A stretch of 64,000 bases of DNA from CAG-390 sp045541375 (lineage in GTDB: Bacteria; Bacillota; Clostridia; Oscillospirales; CAG-272): positions 1 to 64,000 of the forward strand of contig JAZQJB010000108.1 of NCBI GenBank assembly GCA_045541375.1, read 5' to 3'. Positions within the stretch are counted from its first letter, which is position 1; each line of letters opens with the position of its first letter. The notes under the pieces are model-generated. The model had not been told where the DNA came from, ran no database searches, and saw only the letters and a program-made list of their open reading frames with translations. Position numbers and translations under genes: made by a program. Below, one piece after another: positions 8,368-17,198 of the stretch.

Positions 8368-8844
8368 TCAAGACTCTTTGATCCGTTTTCCCGTTATATG
8401 CTCGGGTACGAGCTCAAGGCAAAGGGTGTTTTTGCCGAAAGATGCTATCTCTTTTTCAATATATTCGCTGTCGTCGGTGAATTTGAAGCTTAATTTGCGG
8501 CAAATATCCATTGCTTTGTCGAAGTCCTCAACGATTTGAATCCTTCCGAAAACGATGATGCTTTTTATATTCAGAGCCCAATCTCCGTCGTTGCGATAAC
8601 CGCTGTCATAAACGCAGAAGGAAGCCTTGTTGCACGCTCGGAGAGCATCGACCTTGTGCCCCGACTTGCCGCTGTGGAAGTATATGTGCCCGTCATCTTC
8701 GTTATAGTAATAATTGATCGGAACACCATAAGGGTATCCGTCGTCGCCGATCAAGGAAAGCACGCCGCGAGGCTCGTTTTTCAGTATTTCTTTACATTCA
8801 TCAAGCGTGAGAGCTTGCTTTTTTCTTACTATTTCTCTGAACAT
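8368..8844 (-). CDS. pyridoxamine 5'-phosphate oxidase-like flavin protein (NimA-type)
   Basis: A 158-residue split-barrel FMN-binding protein of the PNPOx-like/nitroimidazole-resistance group. PRGVLSLIGDDGYPYGVPINYYYNEDDGHIYFHSGKSGHKVDALR is the typical N-terminal barrel with the HSGKSGHK flavin-phosphate region, and NIKSIIVFGRIQIV is the second strand pair. The start has only a weak Shine-Dalgarno site. It lies 37 bases upstream of the metallophosphoesterase gene on the same strand. The true substrate is unknown; a heme or flavin utilisation role is also possible for this fold. Confidence 0.8.
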   Translation of the reverse strand: MFREIVRKKQALTLDECKEILKNEPRGVLSLIGDDGYPYGVPINYYYNEDDGHIYFHSGKSGHKVDALRACNKASFCVYDSGYRNDGDWALNIKSIIVFGRIQIVEDFDKAMDICRKLSFKFTDDSEYIEKEIASFGKNTLCLELVPEHITGKRIKES

Positions 8845-8931
8845 CTGCTTGACCCTTTCGATTTGTTAAGTTAATTATACCATATCAAAAGAAAAAAATC
8901 CACACAATCGAAAAATTTTTTTATTTCGCTA

Positions 8932-8960
8932 TTGAAATTTTTATTATGATAAGGTATAAT
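8932..8960 (+). promoter_or_regulatory. sigma-A promoter of fucO
   Basis: TTGAAA, 17-base spacer, TATAAT. The leader contains a short GGTAA/TTACC hairpin just before the GGAGG at 9010-9014. Confidence 0.75.
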
Positions 8961-9022
8961 TAATTCAACGGGCAGAATTGATCCCGAATAAATTAGGTAA
9001 AATATTACCGGAGGTACTTAAA

Positions 9023-10165
9023 ATGGCAAATCGTTTCGTATCCAACGCAATATCATATCACGGCAAGGGCGCGATCCTCGAGATCCCCGCAATCGTTGCA
9101 GCCAAAGGCTTCAAAAAGGCTTTCGTAGCTTCCGACCCCGATCTTGTTAAGTTCGGTGTAACAAAGAAGGTCACCGATATCCTTGATAAGGAAGGAATGG
9201 CTTACGAGATCTATTCCGACATCAAGCCCAATCCTACCATTGAAAATGTAAAGAACGGTGTTGAGGCATATAAGGCTTCGGGCGCTGACTACATGATCGC
9301 CATCGGCGGCGGGTCTTCGATGGACACCGCAAAGGCTATCGGTATCATTATCAACAACCCCGAGTTCGCTGATGTTCGTTCTCTCGAGGGCGTTGCACCC
9401 ACCAAGAACCGCACCGTTTACACCATCGCAGTTCCCACCACAGCGGGTACCGCTGCAGAGGCTACCATTAACTACGTTATCACCGACGTTGAGCGCAAGA
9501 GAAAGTTCGTTTGTGTTGACGTAAACGACATTCCCGACATCGCAGTTGTTGACCCCGATATGATGTCCACAATGCCCAAGGGACTCACCGCCGCAACGGG
9601 TATGGACGCTCTCACACACGCAATTGAAGGTTACACCACCAAGGCAGCATGGGATCTTCCCGATTGCCTCAACCTTGAAGCTATCCGCCTCATCGCAAAG
9701 AGCCTGCGCGGAGCAGTCAACAACGATCCCGAAGGACGTGAGGGAATGGCTCTCGGTCAGTTCGTAACAGGTATGGCATTCTCGAACGTAGGTCTCGGAA
9801 TCGCTCACTCGGTAGCGCACACTCTCGGCGCGGTTTACGACACTCCCCACGGCGTTGCATGTGCTATAATGCTTCCCATCGTTATGGAGTATAACGCAGA
9901 ATGCACCGGCGAGAAGCTTAAGGCAGTTGCCGAGGCTATGGGTGTTGACACCACCGGAATGAGCCAGGCTGAATACCGCAAGGCAGCCGTTGACGCAGTT
10001 CGTCAGCTCTCGGTTGACGTCGGAATCCCCACAAAGCTTGAAGCACTCAAGGAAGAGGACCTCGACTTCCTCGCAGAGTCCGCGTATGCAGACGCTTGCG
10101 CTCCCGGCAACCCCAAGGCTGCTTCGGTTGAGGATATCAAGGGACTTATCAGAAAGCTTATGTAA
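9023..10165 (+). CDS. fucO: iron-dependent alcohol dehydrogenase, lactaldehyde reductase type
   Basis: A 380-residue group III (Fe-containing) alcohol dehydrogenase closely resembling FucO, which reduces L-lactaldehyde to 1,2-propanediol with NADH during fucose or rhamnose fermentation. GGGSSMDTAK is the nucleotide-binding segment. Iron ligands are visible as D195 and H199 (GMDALTHAIEGY), H262 (IAHSVAH) and H276 (TPHGV). The frame opens at 8978, but the ATG at 9023 follows GGAGG with 8 bases spacing and gives the family length of about 380. It is monocistronic, between its own promoter and a terminator. No fucose genes lie nearby, so a general aldehyde or 1,3-propanediol role remains possible. 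Confidence 0.88.
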   Translation: MANRFVSNAISYHGKGAILEIPAIVAAKGFKKAFVASDPDLVKFGVTKKVTDILDKEGMAYEIYSDIKPNPTIENVKNGVEAYKASGADYMIAIGGGSSMDTAKAIGIIINNPEFADVRSLEGVAPTKNRTVYTIAVPTTAGTAAEATINYVITDVERKRKFVCVDVNDIPDIAVVDPDMMSTMPKGLTAATGMDALTHAIEGYTTKAAWDLPDCLNLEAIRLIAKSLRGAVNNDPEGREGMALGQFVTGMAFSNVGLGIAHSVAHTLGAVYDTPHGVACAIMLPIVMEYNAECTGEKLKAVAEAMGVDTTGMSQAEYRKAAVDAVRQLSVDVGIPTKLEALKEEDLDFLAESAYADACAPGNPKAASVEDIKGLIRKLM

Positions 10166-10180
10166 TTATTACCGTGTATC

Positions 10181-10210
10181 AAAAGCCTCGATCTTCGGAT
10201 CGAGGCTTTT
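10181..10210. terminator. bidirectional terminator
   Basis: AAAAGCCTCGATC, TTCG loop, GATCGAGGCTTTT. A perfect 13-bp stem between fucO and the convergent TIM-barrel gene. Confidence 0.88.
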
Positions 10211-10214
10211 GCGT

Positions 10215-11054
10215 TCAAATGATATTTTTCAGTTTCTCCGCCGCGTCCGTGAAAGCGGTCTTGGCGTCGGGATATTTATATGGATTCTCGAAAGAACGTC
10301 CGACGAGGGCGTTTAGTCCCGAAAACAGCTCAAGGTGCGGTTCGAGCGACACGAAGAAGTCGCAGTCCGCGTCTTTTTTATGTTCCGCGAGTATCTCCGC
10401 AATCTTTGCCTCGCCGCATCCGGGAGGTACGATAGCGCCCGCCGAGAGGGCGTCCTTGATATGGAAATATGCGATCCTGTCTTTGAGCAGTCTATATGCC
10501 TCGGGATATGGATCAACGCCTTCAAGGACGAAATTTCCCATATCATAAACGCAGGCAAGATCGGGGAAAGCATCAAGCAATTCGCGGCAACGCGCGGGAA
10601 TGTCGCCATAGATCTTCGCCTCGTTCTCGTGACAGAGAACAACTCCGTATTCTTTTGCAGCCTCAAGAAGTCTGCCGAGAGCAGAGAAGGCTTCGTCCTT
10701 CATTTCGACGATATTTCTGCCCGCGGGTGCGTAGAAGCTGAATACTCTGACAAACTTTGCGCCGAGGATATTTGCATATTCAAAGATTCTTTTTGCCGTT
10801 TCAATATGACTGTCAATATCTCCGTCAAGCTTGATCTTGCCAAGTGGAGAACCAATCGCGGAGACTTTGATGCCGTATTTGTCAAGAAGCTCTTTGACTT
10901 CAAGAACTTCCGTCTTGGTCAGAACAGAAATATTCTTCTTGTTGACGTGGCGGATTTCAATATGAGATATTCCGAGCTTGCAAAGCCCCACGAGTTGTTC
11001 TTCGAAGGAATCCGCATATTCATCGGCGAATGCCGAAAGTATGATATTTGCCAT
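10215..11054 (-). CDS. TIM-barrel sugar phosphate isomerase/epimerase
   Basis: A 279-residue xylose-isomerase-like TIM barrel (AP endonuclease 2 family). The pattern LGISHIEIRHVN, then VSAIGSPLGKI, CHENEAKIYGD, CVYDMGNF, YFHIKDA and SLEPHLE gives the usual Glu/Asp/His/Glu metal-ligand set of sugar epimerases. The Shine-Dalgarno AAGGTG lies inside the end of the upstream oxidoreductase gene, two bases away. It ends a run of ten minus-strand genes and follows two Gfo/Idh oxidoreductases, a common pairing in inositol and keto-sugar metabolism. Substrate unknown. Confidence 0.82.
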   Translation of the reverse strand: MANIILSAFADEYADSFEEQLVGLCKLGISHIEIRHVNKKNISVLTKTEVLEVKELLDKYGIKVSAIGSPLGKIKLDGDIDSHIETAKRIFEYANILGAKFVRVFSFYAPAGRNIVEMKDEAFSALGRLLEAAKEYGVVLCHENEAKIYGDIPARCRELLDAFPDLACVYDMGNFVLEGVDPYPEAYRLLKDRIAYFHIKDALSAGAIVPPGCGEAKIAEILAEHKKDADCDFFVSLEPHLELFSGLNALVGRSFENPYKYPDAKTAFTDAAEKLKNII

Positions 11055-11056
11055 AT

Positions 11057-11932
11057 TTACACCTTGATTTCGGGAAGTTCTTCCTCTTTTCCGCTTTCAA
11101 GCGAGCGCATAATAGCGTTCATAATGAAAACGGGAGAGATGAATTCCTCGTGCGTGCAGGTCTGCTCGCCGCCGTTCAGGATCTCGGCAAATTCCTTGAA
11201 TTCGCGGTAATACCAATCGGTAGTCGTGGGAATCTCAAAGGATTTGGATGACTTTTCCGCCATTCTTGCGGCGTAATAAACGTAAGAGCCGTCGCAGAAA
11301 AGCCCGACGCAATCGTAATTATCGTAATGGAAAAGCACGTTTATCGTCTTGCCGTTTTTCTTTGCCTCAACCGATTTCGGGAATCTGCCGAATATCTCGC
11401 AGACCATCTCGACAAGGTGCTGAGCGTAGAAATAGAATCCGCCGTAGGCATTTTCTGCCTGATATGGCGCGCGAACGAAACCGCCGAGAGTTTTGCCGCC
11501 TGCCTCTGCAAGTGCATCTGCTTTCAGCTCGGAAACGTAAACATCTTGCTTGAGTGATGAACCGCCCGAGATCCTTGTGCCGCGTGCTTTGAGCTCACGC
11601 ATAAACTCGACTGCCTCGTCCTCGCAGACCGTGATCGGTTTGTCGATGAACATCGGAATACCGCTTGCGATATAGGGCTTTGCGAATTTATAATGATCTC
11701 CGCCGTGGCGCGCGGTGATGATAAGACCGTCGATCTTGCCGACTGCGGAATCATAATTATCAAGAACCGGTACGCCGAAAGTGTCGCGAAGCTTCTCCGA
11801 AGCCGCCGAGTCAACGCTGTAAACGCCGATGCATTCGATGTCGGAGAATTCTTCCTTTTCCTTGATAAACTTCAAAAACGCATTGGCGTGCGAATTTTCA
11901 CAACCGAGAATAGCTATCTTTTTCATTTTCAT
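11057..11932 (-). CDS. Gfo/Idh/MocA-family oxidoreductase
   Basis: A 291-residue NAD(P)-dependent sugar oxidoreductase. The N-terminal Rossmann motif is AILGCENSHANAFL, and the catalytic Lys lies in the EKP-equivalent IDKPITV near residue 96. A frame start exists at 11938, but that ATG is only one base from AAGGAG; the ATG at 11932 has a proper 7-8 base spacing. A second Gfo/Idh gene lies upstream and a TIM-barrel epimerase downstream, so the trio probably handles one sugar or polyol by oxidation and isomerisation. That pathway assignment is an inference. Confidence 0.83.
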   Translation of the reverse strand: MKMKKIAILGCENSHANAFLKFIKEKEEFSDIECIGVYSVDSAASEKLRDTFGVPVLDNYDSAVGKIDGLIITARHGGDHYKFAKPYIASGIPMFIDKPITVCEDEAVEFMRELKARGTRISGGSSLKQDVYVSELKADALAEAGGKTLGGFVRAPYQAENAYGGFYFYAQHLVEMVCEIFGRFPKSVEAKKNGKTINVLFHYDNYDCVGLFCDGSYVYYAARMAEKSSKSFEIPTTTDWYYREFKEFAEILNGGEQTCTHEEFISPVFIMNAIMRSLESGKEEELPEIKV

Positions 11933-11943
11933 TGTCATTCTCC

Positions 11944-13014
11944 TTAAAACTTGAGGGGAAGGGGATTGTCCGCGTGAACTTTTTCGATAACTCCTACAAC
12001 TGCCGCAGCCATTTCGGGAGTAACGGTCATCGGCTTGCCCTCGGTGATCTTGTAGTAGAGCTGTTCATAGAGAGTAGCGGTTCCGACGTCGAAAGCAGTG
12101 CCCGTGAACTTGCCCTCTTCGGTGTGCTTAACGAGCTTTTCCGAGCAGTAGATAGGTTCACCCGCATCGTTCTTAATGAAGGTCTCGGAAACGGTCTTTT
12201 CGGGATTCTCACCGTCAACGATATATGTCATTTCATAAGCCGCGGGAGTGCACTTGAAGCATCCGCGTGTGCCGAGGATCTTGACGTTATAGTTTGAGAA
12301 AGCGTCGATAGATGTGACTTCGATATCAACGAGAGGCTTATTGGGTGTATCAATGATGATCTTCGCGAAGTCATCCGAGTCGCCGAAGGTCAGCGCGGTG
12401 CCGAGCTTGCTGTAAACAACGCGCGCGTTTTCGTCGAAATCAAGGAATCCGAGTGCAAGACCGATCGGGTGGGGTCCCGTGTTGTAAACACCGCCCGCGC
12501 ACTTCTTCTGCAGAGTCTGCCAGTCCCAACGGCGGGCAAAATTGTTGTAACGGATGCTGATCTGCTTGATCTCGCCGAGCTTGCCCGACTTTGCAAGATC
12601 GTAGGCAAATGGATAGAAGGGAGCAAGGAAGGTCTGCTGGAATACCGCGAGGGTCAGCCCCTTGTCCTCCGCGATCTTGATAAGCTCGTCGCATTCGTAG
12701 CGCGAGCGTGCAAAGGGCTTCTCAACAAGCACGTTGAAGCCGTGAAGCAGAAGATCCTTCGTGATAGGATAGTGCATTTCTGAATAGGTGGAATTGACAA
12801 CAAGGTCGATGTCGTCGAGAGCAAAAAGCTCGCGGTAGTCCGCAAATGTCTTACAACCGGGATAGATCTCCTCGGCTACCGAGCGGCGGAATTCGTCCGC
12901 GTCAACAACGTATTTTACGTCGTAATAAAGATTGCTTTCACTGCGGTAATACTTTCCATGAATGTTTTTACCGCTTCTGCCTTGACCGATAATTGCGAGA
13001 TTGAGTTTTTTCAT
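11944..13014 (-). CDS. Gfo/Idh/MocA-family oxidoreductase
   Basis: A 356-residue oxidoreductase with Rossmann motif LNLAIIGQGRSGKNIHG and the canonical EKP motif in NVLVEKPFARSRYE near residue 98. The C-terminal beta-sheet domain includes YNNFARRWDWQTLQKKCAGGVYNTGPHPIGLALGF, with the conserved GGxxxxxGxHxxD-like region reading GGVYNTGPHPI. AAGGAGAAAAAGG precedes the ATG. Second of two tandem but divergent Gfo/Idh genes; they may form a heteromeric pair or act in sequence. Substrate unknown. Confidence 0.85.
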   Translation of the reverse strand: MKKLNLAIIGQGRSGKNIHGKYYRSESNLYYDVKYVVDADEFRRSVAEEIYPGCKTFADYRELFALDDIDLVVNSTYSEMHYPITKDLLLHGFNVLVEKPFARSRYECDELIKIAEDKGLTLAVFQQTFLAPFYPFAYDLAKSGKLGEIKQISIRYNNFARRWDWQTLQKKCAGGVYNTGPHPIGLALGFLDFDENARVVYSKLGTALTFGDSDDFAKIIIDTPNKPLVDIEVTSIDAFSNYNVKILGTRGCFKCTPAAYEMTYIVDGENPEKTVSETFIKNDAGEPIYCSEKLVKHTEEGKFTGTAFDVGTATLYEQLYYKITEGKPMTVTPEMAAAVVGVIEKVHADNPLPLKF

Positions 13015-13027
13015 AACCTTTTTCTCC

Positions 13028-13624
13028 TTAAAGTTTTAATCCTCTGTTAAATTTATTAACGAAATCTATATCGCGCGCGGTAAGCTCCACCCAAGCGGGT
13101 GCAAAGCCGCATTTGATCGCGTTACGCGCGGATTTGAGATTGCACCACGCGGTGCAATAAAAGGGTACTTTGTCGAGTTTGAGCACTTCAAGCGCGAGCT
13201 TGCTTGTAAGCGCCGAGGCGATGCCCTGCCTGCGATATTCGGGCAAAACGTCGATGCCGATCTGATACATATCCTCGCAGTCCGCCGAACATCCCGCAAG
13301 GCCAATGAGTTTACCGTTATCGTAAGCCCCTACACCGAGAACGTCCAGCTCTTTTCGCTTCTCGCAAAGAGCGTTGCCCCATTCGGGAAGATATAGTTCT
13401 GCGAAATCCTTTTGATGTAAAACCCGCATCTCATAAGGGCAAGGAAGCTCACGGATCTTGTTCACATCAGGCAGATAATAGACCGCCGTGAAGCAGACCT
13501 TGAGGTGATAGGGAAGAAGCATCTCGTCAAGCACGTGCACGTTCGGGGTTTCAAAGGAATGCGCGACGATGCTTTCGATCAGACTTTTGCCGATCTTACC
13601 GCCCCAAACTATGATGATCTTCAT
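13028..13624 (-). CDS. GNAT-family N-acetyltransferase
   Basis: A 198-residue protein with a C-terminal GNAT domain. Motif A reads YQIGIDVLPEYRRQGIASALTSKLALEVL (YRRQGIASAL about residues 135-144), and motif B reads PFYCTAWCNLKSARNAIKCGFAPAW. The first 80 residues (YLPDVNKIRELPCPYEMRVL) form a family-specific lead domain. The Shine-Dalgarno is weak. It lies 28 bases after the alpha/beta hydrolase gene in the long minus-strand run. Acceptor substrate unknown. Confidence 0.78.
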   Translation of the reverse strand: MKIIIVWGGKIGKSLIESIVAHSFETPNVHVLDEMLLPYHLKVCFTAVYYLPDVNKIRELPCPYEMRVLHQKDFAELYLPEWGNALCEKRKELDVLGVGAYDNGKLIGLAGCSADCEDMYQIGIDVLPEYRRQGIASALTSKLALEVLKLDKVPFYCTAWCNLKSARNAIKCGFAPAWVELTARDIDFVNKFNRGLKL

Positions 13625-13651
13625 TTTTTTCTTATTCCGCTTAGGGAACGA

Positions 13652-14518
13652 TCAAGCAAATCTTTCGAACCACAAAAGCAGTTCTTTTTTCATTGTATCA
13701 ACGACCTTGTGTGCAACACCGTCGAGGATGTGAAGCTCGGCGTAGCATCCCGCGCGGCGGATCGAATCGTAATATTCACGTGAAAGCACGGGATCGACCG
13801 TCTTGTCATTTGCTCCTTGCCATATCTTCACGGGGCAGGGCGGTATAACCGCGCGTTCACCGTCTGCATTCACAAATGACCGTGTGCGGTACGGCTCGAA
13901 CCCCGACATATTATCGACGCAGAAGTCTTCTGTGGGAAAACGGAAGCATTGAGCTATGGGCTTGCGGTATCGGTGACCGTCCGCCCATTCTCTGTCCCAC
14001 GGATTTCTGCTGACGTGATCACCGATCTGTACGCCGTGAAAACTGAGCCCGGGGTTCATAACGCCAAGCGCGATCGTGAGAGAGGGGAAGGTGCTTGCAA
14101 AATTGATCGCAGTTCCGCCGCCCATCGAATGACCTGCCATGAACACTCTTTCGGAAAGATTATAATTCTTGATGGCAAAGCGATATGCCTTGTAGAGCGC
14201 AAAAACGTGTTCGGGACAGCCAAAGGTAAGGCCGTGCGGCGCGCTTCCGCTGATATCGAGTGCGGCAAAACCCGCGCGTATGCATTCGGAGGCATATGAT
14301 AATCCGCCCGTCTTGCCGTCGGCTTCACAAACTGTACTTCCCGCACCGTGGCAGGAAAGGATCAGAGGCGTCGGATCACCGCTGCTTGAATAGGAATCGG
14401 GAAGGCAGAGAACGGCTTCGCATTCCGCCCATTCTTCGCGGTCGAGCACTTCATTTGCCGTTGACCCCGAGATCTCACGGAAATTGTTGAATTTAACTTT
14501 GAAAAATATCTTTTCCAT
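13652..14518 (-). CDS. alpha/beta hydrolase
   Basis: A 288-residue serine hydrolase. The nucleophile elbow is AGHSMGGG with Ser131, the oxyanion segment is CHGAG near residue 57, and the catalytic His is in DGVAHKVVD near residue 271. The frame also opens from a TTG at 14533, but ATG at 14518 overlaps the TAA of the upstream peptidase gene (TAATG), which fits translational coupling. No signal peptide, so a cytosolic esterase or peptidase-like enzyme. It follows an M28 peptidase and another hydrolase. Confidence 0.8.
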   Translation of the reverse strand: MEKIFFKVKFNNFREISGSTANEVLDREEWAECEAVLCLPDSYSSSGDPTPLILSCHGAGSTVCEADGKTGGLSYASECIRAGFAALDISGSAPHGLTFGCPEHVFALYKAYRFAIKNYNLSERVFMAGHSMGGGTAINFASTFPSLTIALGVMNPGLSFHGVQIGDHVSRNPWDREWADGHRYRKPIAQCFRFPTEDFCVDNMSGFEPYRTRSFVNADGERAVIPPCPVKIWQGANDKTVDPVLSREYYDSIRRAGCYAELHILDGVAHKVVDTMKKELLLWFERFA

Positions 14519-15471
14519 TATAATTCGTCGCAAAGTCGGATAGCACCCGATGTGAGAAATTCAATGTTTTCCTCTTTGAAAACAACATCCTTTGCTGTAT
14601 GTATCTTGTCCATATAGAGCGTGCGGAGCTTCTTTGAGTAATTCAACGCCGCCACTCCGACGCCCGCCTTGAAGTTCGCCTGATCGGAGGGGTAGAATAC
14701 TCCTTTCGAAGCAATATCAACGGTGAAGCTCTCGTTTGAAACAAAGCTCTTTTCAAGCGCGGGGATATATTTTTTCGCGGCATTTTTAACTGCAAAAAGA
14801 ATAGTGTTGCCGTCCGAAACGCAATCGAAATTGAGAAGAAGCTTGTCCTTCATCTCTTTCTTATGCTTCGAAGCAAAGCCCGAAGAGCCGAAAAGCCCCA
14901 TTTCTTCAAGGTCGAAGAAAATGAAAGCGATCTCGTTTTTCTTTTCCTCGGGAAGTGCCTGCATTATTTCCATAAGAGTGATGACACCCGAGGTGTTGTC
15001 GTTTGCCGTGTGCTTGTTCGCGGGACCGCTCATAAAGAGGAAAAAGGTGAGAAAATATCCAAGCAGCCAAGCATAATAGGATAGCAGGTCTGCAAGATCT
15101 TCTCCTATTGCGAGAGCATCGCAGATAAGATCGGCAACGTATGCAAGACCGAATGCCACCACGAAAAGCACGGCAAGCAGCACCACGGTTATAAGGAGCT
15201 GATACACGAGATAATAGAAGAAATTCTTCGGTGTAATAAAGTTCGGAAAAGGAAGACGCGGGCAGGTGTCATAGTGCGCGGTATAGACAGCTTTTGCACT
15301 TGCGGGATCGCCGATGACGATATTACGCGCGCCGAATGAGCCTTTCTCAACCTTTGCGGAATAACCGCTGTCCTTGGCGAATTGTAAGATATGATCTATA
15401 AATCCGTCCTTTTGCTTCTTTGTTTTTCTGATATGGAAATTATCAAACACGTATTTTGAAGCTTCGGTCAT
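14518..15471 (-). CDS. M28-family aminopeptidase with inserted transmembrane pair
   Basis: A 317-residue zinc peptidase of the M28 family. Ligand motifs are in order: TAHYDTCPR (His, Asp), ANDNTSG (bridging Asp), DLEEMGLFGSSG (catalytic and ligand Glu), FDCVSDG and KIHTAKD (last His). Between the first and second motifs it carries two strongly hydrophobic segments (about residues 88-120 and 130-152), which would place the enzyme in the membrane, unusual for the family. The frame opens further upstream, but ATG at 15471 follows AAGGAGG and overlaps the previous stop as TAATG. Confidence 0.82.
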   Translation of the reverse strand: MTEASKYVFDNFHIRKTKKQKDGFIDHILQFAKDSGYSAKVEKGSFGARNIVIGDPASAKAVYTAHYDTCPRLPFPNFITPKNFFYYLVYQLLITVVLLAVLFVVAFGLAYVADLICDALAIGEDLADLLSYYAWLLGYFLTFFLFMSGPANKHTANDNTSGVITLMEIMQALPEEKKNEIAFIFFDLEEMGLFGSSGFASKHKKEMKDKLLLNFDCVSDGNTILFAVKNAAKKYIPALEKSFVSNESFTVDIASKGVFYPSDQANFKAGVGVAALNYSKKLRTLYMDKIHTAKDVVFKEENIEFLTSGAIRLCDEL

Positions 15472-16445
15472 TATTTGCTGCCTCCTTCGATGAAATCGAA
15501 TATCTTGTTCCAAAGCTCTTCGTCCTGCTCGGTGATCTTTTCCCAATCCCAGGAGTTGCGGAAAGTGTCGACCGCTTCAGTCGTTTCGAAGGCCTTTTTC
15601 TTCATACCTTCGGTCATTGCCTTGCTCATTTTGTCAAGCTCCGCAACTGCGCTTGCCGAGTAATTTGGATTGTGCAGCTTGCCGTGAACAAGGCAGAATT
15701 CGATGTCAGCGCCCTCGGGAGGGGAGTTTTTCAAAGTGTCGAAATGATACGCTGTTTTAACTGTCGGATCGTTGTCCGATGCTATGTAAAGAATTCGGCT
15801 CTTTGAATTTTTCAAGCTCTTGCGAGCGTCGATAAGCGAATACATCGGATTCGATTCGTGCTCAAGACGCATCACGGACGGGCGGTAGAATCGGAGGATC
15901 CCAGAGAAAAATTGCTCGATCATTCGCTCGACACCGATAAATCCCGAAAGCGAGATGCAGGATTCGATCTCGGGATGGAGTGCGGAAATGTTCAGCGCGG
16001 CAAAACCGCCCCAACTGTGACCGATGACGGTGTATTTCGCATTGCCGTATTCCTTTGCGGAATGAAGCGCGTTTATTGCATAATCAAGGTCGCAAAGCGA
16101 CTGCGCAAAGCCGACGATGTTCTCACCCTCCGACTCACGGCATCCCGTGTGATCGTATGTGAAAACGGTGTATCCGCGGCGCGCGATAAGCTCGATCTCC
16201 TTCAGATAAGCAACGTGCCCGTTGCCCATTCCGTGATCGAAAATAATGAGTCTGTCCTTGCGCGGTGAGGAATAATAGTAGTAATATCCCTGCAATTTTT
16301 GTCCTGCGTTGCCCTCAAAATCAAAGGGTGTGCGCTGCAGCCCGGGAAAATCCGATGCGGAATAATAATGCAAAAGCGGATTGCCGTCCTGACGGATATG
16401 AATATTGCTTTTGTATACGTTAAGTATTGCCTTTTCAAAAATCAT
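15471..16445 (-). CDS. alpha/beta hydrolase
   Basis: A 324-residue serine hydrolase. The oxyanion region is IIFDHGMGNGH, the nucleophile elbow IGHSWGG (Ser144), a likely acid is Asp in YIASDNDPTV and the His is in LVHGKLHNPNYS. The C-terminal 60 residues are charged and helical. GGAG precedes the ATG. It is one of two hydrolases flanking the membrane M28 peptidase, with one-base stop/start overlaps on both sides of that gene, so the three are almost certainly made together; their shared purpose is not evident. Confidence 0.8.
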   Translation of the reverse strand: MIFEKAILNVYKSNIHIRQDGNPLLHYYSASDFPGLQRTPFDFEGNAGQKLQGYYYYYSSPRKDRLIIFDHGMGNGHVAYLKEIELIARRGYTVFTYDHTGCRESEGENIVGFAQSLCDLDYAINALHSAKEYGNAKYTVIGHSWGGFAALNISALHPEIESCISLSGFIGVERMIEQFFSGILRFYRPSVMRLEHESNPMYSLIDARKSLKNSKSRILYIASDNDPTVKTAYHFDTLKNSPPEGADIEFCLVHGKLHNPNYSASAVAELDKMSKAMTEGMKKKAFETTEAVDTFRNSWDWEKITEQDEELWNKIFDFIEGGSK

Positions 16446-16448
16446 TTT

Positions 16449-17198
16449 TTACTCCAATATAATACCAACGGGGCAATGGTCGCTGCCCATTACCGAGGTG
16501 AGGATGAAGCTGTCCCGAACACGCTCAAACAGGCGGTCAGATACAACAAAATAGTCGATTCGCCACCCTACGTTCTTTGCGCGGGCAGAGAACATATAAC
16601 TCCACCAGGAATACTCGATCTTGTCGGGATAAAGCGAGCGGAAGGTGTCCTTGAAACCACTTTCAAGAAGCTCGGTGAACTTGCCGCGCTCCTCGTCGGA
16701 AAAGCCTGCGCTTTGATGATTTGATTTAGGATTTTTAAGATCAATCTCATTGTGCGCGACGTTCAGATCACCGCAATAAATGACCGGCTTCTTTTCGTCG
16801 AGCGATTTGATATATCCCCGCAAAGCGTCCTCCCAAGACATTCTGTAATCAAGCCGCGCAAGCTCGCGCTGTGCGTTGGGAGTGTAGACGCAGAGAAGGT
16901 AGAAATCATCGTATTCAAGCGTGATGGCGCGCCCCTCGGTATCGTGCTCCGGAATGCCAATGCCGTATGAAACCGAAAGCGGCTCGTGCTTCGTAAAGAT
17001 AGCAGTTCCCGAGTAGCCTTTCTTTTCTGCGCTGTACCAATATTGATAATATCCTTCGGGTTCAAAAGCAGCTTGTCCCGGTTGCATTTTCGTTTCCTGA
17101 ATGCAGACAAAATCAGCATCCTGCTCGGCAAAAAACTCGCCGAATCCCTTTTCGAGACAAGCGCGAAATCCGTTTACGTTCCATGATATGAATTTCAT
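16449..17198 (-). CDS. exoA: exodeoxyribonuclease III / AP endonuclease
   Basis: A 249-residue class II AP endonuclease (ExoA/XthA), which nicks DNA 5' of abasic sites and trims 3' blocks in base excision repair. Motifs: SWNVNGFRAC at the N-terminus, CIQETKM (metal Glu), YCGDLNVAHNEIDL (Asp/Asn pair), WRIDYF and the C-terminal GSDHCPV with catalytic Asp-His. Length is standard. The start overlaps the Nudix gene stop as ATGA with GAGGTAAC ahead. Coupling to a Nudix hydrolase fits oxidative-damage repair and nucleotide sanitation. Confidence 0.94.
   Translation of the reverse strand: MKFISWNVNGFRACLEKGFGEFFAEQDADFVCIQETKMQPGQAAFEPEGYYQYWYSAEKKGYSGTAIFTKHEPLSVSYGIGIPEHDTEGRAITLEYDDFYLLCVYTPNAQRELARLDYRMSWEDALRGYIKSLDEKKPVIYCGDLNVAHNEIDLKNPKSNHQSAGFSDEERGKFTELLESGFKDTFRSLYPDKIEYSWWSYMFSARAKNVGWRIDYFVVSDRLFERVRDSFILTSVMGSDHCPVGIILE

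Noticed and set aside
8978..9022. Longer start for fucO
   Set aside because: The ATG at 9023 has GGAGG at the right distance and gives the family length; the upstream extension lacks a ribosome-binding site.
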